This document shows, one piece after another, positions 13,385 to 21,861 of a stretch of 64,000 nucleotides of DNA (the first letter of the stretch is position 1; each line of letters begins with the position of its first letter). Location of the stretch: positions 16,200,288-16,264,287 of the forward strand of contig OZ025243.1 of the NCBI GenBank assembly GCA_964019155.1, read 5' to 3'. Position numbers and translations under genes: made by a program. The notes beneath the pieces were generated by a model that saw only the letters and a program-made list of their open reading frames with translations, searched no databases and was not told the origin of the DNA. Source of the stretch: Osedax fenrisi (lineage: Eukaryota; Annelida; Polychaeta; Sabellida; Siboglinidae).

Positions 13385-15152
13385 ATATCTCTCTCCTCTA
13401 TTTTCTATGTGTAAGCTTAACTTACGAATGTAGGTCTATGAATTTAATGCCCTGCAAGTGAAGTCCGAGGGTGAAATCGACGAATTGAAATGTTCCGTTG
13501 ATAACTTGAACAGCTTGTGTAACTCTAAGAATGATGAGGTTAGCAGACTGTTTGTTAGCTCATTGTCACTAATTTTCAGTGAACAGTAGTTATAATGCAA
13601 GTTATTATGAATAATTTGTAACCAATAGTATTATATTTTATAATTATAATATAAATATTTTCTATAAATTATTATATATATTTTTTCAATGAAATTATTT
13701 AAATTATATTAATTATCATATTAAGAATAGTATAATTACATTTTGATTTTTTATTTTATTTTTACTTTTTCCAATTAATTAATACTAACACAATAATGGT
13801 GATTGCATAAAATAAATGTTTTTATTTTGTATATTTCATTCAGTCTTAAATTAGGATATTTAATATTATTATCTAATTATATCTATATCTGTATTTATAG
13901 GTAAACACATAATTACATATAAGTAATTTAATAATGTAAAGAATAAATCAAATAAATAAATTAAATTTCATTACATTTCATAATATGGAATAATTTATTC
14001 ATATATAAATTATCGTTGAAAAATATATTTTTAAAATTAAATATTTACAAATCAAATTATATAAACATATTAATTATTATAAATATCAATTTTATTTCAT
14101 GCATCCATTGTGAAATACATTGTATATAAATTTTTGAATTTCCTAAAAATAAGATGAATGGATTAAAAGAGACCATTCAGTTAAGAGAAAAAGACGAAAT
14201 GTCTTCGTCTGACCTAGTCACCGAGCTAAATGATAAGCTCACTTCTCAGGTTAATGATGATGTAATAACCTTGAGTTGTTATTTATGTACACCTTTCATT
14301 GACGACCTCCAAATATGTGACATCATTGACCCCTAATTATGTGACACTATTAACCCCTAATTATGTGATATCATGACCCCTAATTATGTGAAATTATTAA
14401 CCTCTTGATATGTGAAATTATTAACCTCTAAATATGTGACCTAATTATTGACCTCTAATGACTTACAGCACGACGAGTTCAGCGTAGAAAGAGAAACGTC
14501 CGACACGAAGGTGAACACTCTGAAAGTTTCCGTTGAACAATTAACTCTCAGTTGTAAATCTAAGAATGAAGAGGTTATTATGTCGTAATCATGCGATGTC
14601 ATTCATTATGTGATAACGTGATAGATGATATCATTCAGTATGTAATCATGTGATAGATGATGTAATAACGTGATATATGATGTCATTCACCTAAACTCGT
14701 TATCAGTATTCTACTGATACACTTTTCAAAATGATTTATCCTTCATTTAATAAATAATTTAATCACCAACATTTCATTTTAAAATATTTAGTTTAACGTT
14801 TAGCACTTTGGCTATGTAAATATAATTGTTTTTTATTACCCTTGATTATAAATTACAATTTAATTATTATTAATATAAAACCCATTTTTATTAAATAATT
14901 AAAATAACTTTATATTTATTTACATAAATTGCTTAAACATATAGATATCCAAGTTGTAGCAGTAATTAATTGTTCAATACGTTAATCTCTTTAATACGTT
15001 AATCTCTTTAATACATTAATCTCCTTAATATATTAATTTCCTTAATATGTTTATTCCCTTAATATATTAATCTCCTTAATATATTAATCTCATTAATATA
15101 TTATTTATAATATAAATCATTGCCTATTTGTATTCATGTAGATTAAATTTTG

Positions 15153-15198
<46 letters not shown>

Positions 15199-18100
15199 CA
15201 ATATGTGTAATAATATATGTAATAATATGTACGTTTATTAAAGATAAGTGAATTTAAAACTGAACTTGACAAATACAAAGAAGAAGCGTCAGCTATACAG
15301 GCGTCTCTCGACGTTCTGCAAGTACAGTACAATGCTAACCTAAAGCAGGTAACAACAACAATATACCATATTCAATACATGTATTGCCGTACGTTTGATT
15401 GTGATTTTTAACTTTATTATTATTTGTGTAACTACTTATTTGTTTTATTGTTTCAACTTGACCCATATAAAATGTCCACATGTTTTCTGAGTCAATACAC
15501 CTTTCTCTTATTATTATATTATTGCACGTCGATTACGACAGATCGAAGCACTCCGGTGCGATGTACAGAAGTACGAACTCGACGTTCAGAAGCGCGAACT
15601 GGATGTCTTAGGCATGGAGAACAATCGGGCTGACCTGCAAACTAAATATGATGAACAAATAGACGAGGTTAATATTTTATATATATATATACATATTATA
15701 TAAATATTATATTACAATTATAAAAAATGTATTCATTTTATTTTATACTTTGTTTTGGATGCCTGCATGGGAATCAAATATTTGTTTTAGTTTTGTTTTA
15801 TTCTTTCTTTTATATTTGTGTTTATTGTTTATTTTAATATCCATTTTTATGTAATTTTATTGTATGAAGCTGATGAATTATGACATTACACTACTGTTAG
15901 GAGATATCGAATTAAAAAAGCTAATCGCTTTCACTGATTCTCCTTAGACATTGTCTATAAACTAAATTCATTCATTCATTCATATATATATATATATATA
16001 TTAATTATGCAATTTTCATCATTTAGATTCATCTAAATTCATTCATTCATTCATATATATATATATATATATATTAATTATGCAATTTTCATCATTTAGA
16101 TTAATAAATTGAACGCGGAAAATAAAGAATTTGAATTTAAAATCGAACATTTAAACGACGACGCGGATGGCAAAGCTAAGTTAGTGAACGCTAGCCCTGA
16201 TCTGTGCGCGTCTAACAGCGCGCTTACCACTATGCTAGAGATCTACGAGATATAAACGATCAACTTCTCGTCGAAATCGACGACAAGTTGGCCGAAGTGC
16301 GACGCCTCGAAGTAGAAAGAGACGCGTTTGTATTCCGTAGCGATGTGTACGAGTGTAGCGTATGCGTTGTACAGTCTAGTAGTCCCCCCTCTACGTGTAT
16401 TGTTACATCATTTGTGTGTGTGTTTTCATTGCAATACTATCCACGATGTAGTACGATCGTGTGTTCTAAATAAGAACTTCTTATGTAGATTAGTGCACTT
16501 TTAATAGTCTAAACATGTTGATTTAAACTTAAGTGGATAAGTAACCTTACAATCTAATAATGTGATTTAATGTATTGGAATTTATCACGAATTGGGTATT
16601 AAGTTATAAATAGCTATAATTATAATATAGTTAATACTATGATTTTGATATATGAACGTAGAGTAATTATACTGAGGAGTTATACTATCTTAGTTTGTAG
16701 TATGTATATTTATATAGTTATTTGGTTTTTATAAGGATAATTGTGAACATGATTCATTTTATATTGGTACCTATGTAAGTATAATTTAATTGTAGAATAT
16801 TTAATTCATAATTTTCAAACAAATCAGCTTTTAATAGACTTAATTAGTATCTATATACTTTGAAAATATTATTTTTATTATATATATATATATATATATA
16901 TATTAATATTTAATATTGAATAATGTGGATATATTTAAGGTAACTCCTATAATGTTTAATATTAATTGTTCAAAAAAATAGTTTGAAAATAATTCTAGAT
17001 ATGTTGGCAATGTTTATTAACATCGTAATTATTTACAGAAACATTGTCAGTATGGATAATAAATGCGAAAGAATTAAAGAGGAACTCGAAGCAAAGGTTA
17101 GCCTTCGTAGTAGTTGTCACTGGTGGGGGTCACGTAGAATTAACCCCGGGGTTACCCCATACGTAGATTACGGAGCTTGAACGCCAGGTGGTGGCCTTAC
17201 GAGAGGAGAGGAACAGGCTAGCGGCTGAAAGTTCTCCACGAAAACGACTGTCGCTAACAAAGTTTGTAACTTCTACTCGCGCGTTAACCATCGATGTAGT
17301 GAGAAAGTGGTTAAGCAATTGAATATAGTGAGAAAGTGGATAGCACTTGAATGTAGTGAGAAAGTGATTAAGCAATTGAATGTAGTGTATTGCACTTTGC
17401 GATGGAGGCGCCACTGTCGAAACCTACTGAATACCTATGAAATATATCTTCTACGCGTATTGCGTGCGTCAATTGCACAGATCCACTATCTTTATATCAG
17501 TGCTATACTGATTCAGTGGTATTAGAGTGAAGATTACTATCTCCATCTCTTAAATGCGCTCATTCCATGTTCCGTGCTAATATAAAAGTAAAATATAAAA
17601 GTCAAAAATAAAAAGCTAAAATATAAAGGCTAATTAACTTATAATATAAGCCTTATATTATATTAATATAAATATTCAACGCGATAATCATCAGGCGTAT
17701 CTGTACAGAGAACATAAGTCTCCTGTCGAACTCTTCGTGCGTCGTCGAACCCATGCAAGTTAGTCGGCTGTACGCGTGTGTGTGAAGAGCTTTAGCCGGT
17801 GATGTATAGCTTAGTGTAGTGTGTGATATGTTGAGATGATTAGCGTGTTGTCGGTAAGTATATTAAACATGATCTCCGTAATAGGGAAACACGGTAATCG
17901 TAAACGATTGTAATGATAAAACTATTTCATTTATATATTTATGTGTATAATTTTTTTTAATAATAGAAAAGGTTTTAAAAAATCACGCTAATAATTATAT
18001 TTTTAGATAATTATTAAATGCTATAGTAACTATTATAATGGATGTTTAATGAAATTACTAACCCGTGACTATGTTAACAATGATAATAGAAATATATTGC

Positions 18101-18394
18101 ATCATATTTGTTATCACAACTTTAATAATTTGTTACACATTTTCCTACAAAGGTTGATACTAAAGAAATAAAGTCAGATCAAATTAAATCTCCAAATGAC
18201 AGTTAGCAAAACCTTATAGAATTAATTTAATAGTAAATCTTATAGTATTAATGATTACAATTGTTTAACATATATTTATTTAATATTGTATCATAATTAG
18301 TTTAAATATTTTAATATATAGAAGAAACACGAAAGTGATCGAATCATGTTTTTATTATATATTATTTATAATGAGTTTTAAACACGTACCTCTA

Positions 18395-18436
<42 letters not shown>

Positions 18437-20345
18437 TTATAGGGTATAAATGAATAGGATACAATACAATGTTTATATATTATTATCTAATGATTTTCTA
18501 ATGACATTTCTAATTATTATCAAATGGCATCTCATTGCAAACAATATTATATAGTTATTTTATTTTTAGTTGTCATTTGATATTTTTCTTATATATCAAG
18601 AAAATATTTTATAGATAATTAATTTAATTATAAATATACGTTTTAATAAAACATTTTAGAAATAATCTAAGTTACGGTATAAGTATTATAATGATTTATA
18701 TCCATTCATAGATATACAACTATTAAATAAAGAATATTCTATATAAATCTAGCTTATTCTATATGAATATTACTTGACAGGTATCAAAAAGTTACGTGTA
18801 AGGAATCCGAAAACACATCGAGGTTGTTATGTTTATTATATTAATAAATTAAATTAATTCTTTATTCGTTTATTATATGTATACATATATGTATGTATAT
18901 TATTACTAATGTATTACGATGTACCATATGAATGATTAGCTTCGCTTGATTCTGTGGATAAGTCTAAGTCAGAAGTACTAGTATCTCATGATTCTGTTGA
19001 TAAACATGTTGAATCTACTGAAACGCATGAAGGTTAGTAATATATTGATTATTTCATAAAATTTAATAATATTATAGTGTTTAATAAGATGTATATATAT
19101 ATATCAAACATTCAATTATACATTACATTTACATTTTTCGGTTTTCGAACTGCGCTTATAAAGCAATCGGCCGTAATAATATATATATATATATATATAT
19201 AGTATAGTTGATAGTATGACTATATCACAAAGCGAGGTTGCCCGTTACACTACCCTTACCTCTGACTAACTGTAATCACACTTCTACGTCCTACAACAGA
19301 GTCGATGAAGGACACGTGTATTGTAGAAGAAGAGGAGGACGATGAGAATATCTCTCTCGAAGGTTCGCGATACTAGATAGATAGGTAGATAGATGGATAA
19401 TAGTTTATTGAATAGATTCAAAACGACGGCTAACAATAAATAATAATGACAGAAATATATAAATAATAGTTAGCGAATATAAATAAGTTGTGATTTACAC
19501 GCGCACCGAAACGAAAGATACGAAAGATACTAGATCACTAAACTAAGCAGCTAACACTTATTCAGCGATGAGTCATCACTGATGACCGATCGTTTTAATC
19601 GTCATAGTTGCAACATATATATATGAGTAATAATAAAAACTATAACTGTAGCGTTTATATTACATTCATATTTATACAATGCAACCGAGAACGGGATGTC
19701 TCTAATGTCTATCTAATGTGCGGTGGTAACTCTTTATCTAGTCTCTGTCGTGTACTATTAATAGGATACTATTCTATTGTTATCACCTATTTCAATGTTT
19801 CATTGGAATACCAACAAGTTTGGAATAGGTAAAATCGGTCCACTTTTCGAGAAAGTCGGGACCACTCGTTAAAAACGTAGATGCGGTAAACCATAAAAAG
19901 CATTGATGTAGTCTCATTTTACTGGTACCCGTTGATTATTCAGAAACGCGAATAATGTTTATTGATTTGTAACGTACTCCTGTACTCTACTGCTCCGTAA
20001 TGCAATCGTTCGACCGCGACCAAACTTTTCTAATAATATTTGTAAACTACGAAGTATATCCGTAGTTTAGGAGTTTAGGGAGTGTGTCCTGTCGTTGAGT
20101 TGAAACCTATACGCTTTAACGTATAATATTATTCTTCGTAATATATTGATTTCTGATTTTTAGTTTCGTTAAAAGTATAACTCCGCTATTCGTTTGTATA
20201 GATTTGAGAAAACAGACTAAAACGATCGCCGAAAAAAGAGAAAAAAGCAAGTCCGGTGTGTCCAAGATAAAGAACAAGAAATTCAAAAAGAAGTCCAATC
20301 GAAAGTTTGGAAAGATATCAGGTTTGTTTTAATGTTAGATACATA

Positions 20346-20420
<75 letters not shown>

Positions 20421-21830
20421 GTGTGTATATATGAAACATGAAGAGAGCCCTTTGTGTATATTTTAAAATAACGTAATAATCGTATACAGAATATAGCTCT
20501 CTAACAATATTTAACTCGTAAGGTTCGTATCATATTAAAAGTGCAATAACTTCTCAATAAATATAATGTACATGTTTCGCGCCTGTACAATGTGCACGTT
20601 TTATATTACGAATGAATATATGAATGAATTATATTTATTTTACTTGTATAATATACAAAAATTAATAATTAATACACATGGCATATGTATACAATAATAT
20701 GTAATTAAATAATGAGTAAAAAAGGAACCCTTTAATAGCGATATGCTTTCGAGAAAGGATTCCACACAAAAATATATAAATATATATATATATATTATAT
20801 TACGAATATTACGAGTGGTAACGACGGTTAATTATGAAATGACGTTGATATTTTCAGACGACGTACTCTATGCAAACATCAAGGAGCTGATGTCTCCTGT
20901 GAGAAAGGTTTCAATGCGTAAATATATATCTACTACGAATAAACATAGATATCGAGATAAATATAATAATAATAATAATAATATTTATTTGAAGAATTTT
21001 ATTTATTTCGTTTTATGTTATACGTTTTCTAGTTATGATATTAATATTAATACGCCTTTTCCGCTTGGCAAATGGCTTCAATGGCATGTATTCTATTGTT
21101 GTAACTTATACTAAAATCCTTAGTATAAGCTAAACATAGCTTCTGGCTATGCCTCCGATTATTATAGCCAATATTCGGTAAATAAAATTCATTCATTCAT
21201 TCATTCAACTCGTTAAAACTTGAGTTTGATATTCTCGACGTAACGACGTTCACCCACGACATAGGAGAGGACACCTACACCTGAAAAGATTCGCAAGATT
21301 ACAGTGCCACAATCGCCGTTGATGAGATCTATGACGAAATTCTCGAAGAAAATCATACAGAAATGTACTCCCAAGAGTAAAAGAAGAATCAAGATGAGGT
21401 ATTTTTAAATAAAAATTATTTACTAATTTTTTATTTAAATATGTTTTTGTAAATTAAAAATAATTAACTATATTGATATTTTGATAAGTAATATATATAT
21501 ATATATTTAAATGAATTAATTCGCAAATAGATTCATAACTAAACTAAAATATAAAACTTATTATTTGTAACAATATATTTTTCAGTATACATTATTCAGA
21601 GCGAATCTTAATCCTATGTTTATTAACGAATCTAACACCCACACGACCTTTATCTTAATCCTCTTTCTTTAGCTCTCCCGACCAATTCTCGCTCACAGAT
21701 GATCAAGATGAATTCGGCACCTTACCGGAAAGTTTGTTAACAATTAGAAAAACTATACTAAATATCAATATTTATAAACGTGACAATCATTTATTATCTG
21801 GTATTAATAATTAGAAACTGCTTTTATCCT

Positions 21831-21861
<31 letters not shown>

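Noticed and set aside
20743..21114. 123-codon plus-strand ORF
   Set aside because: Only the stretch matching exon C23 (20858-20907) has coding character; the rest reads through the donor into AT-rich intron.
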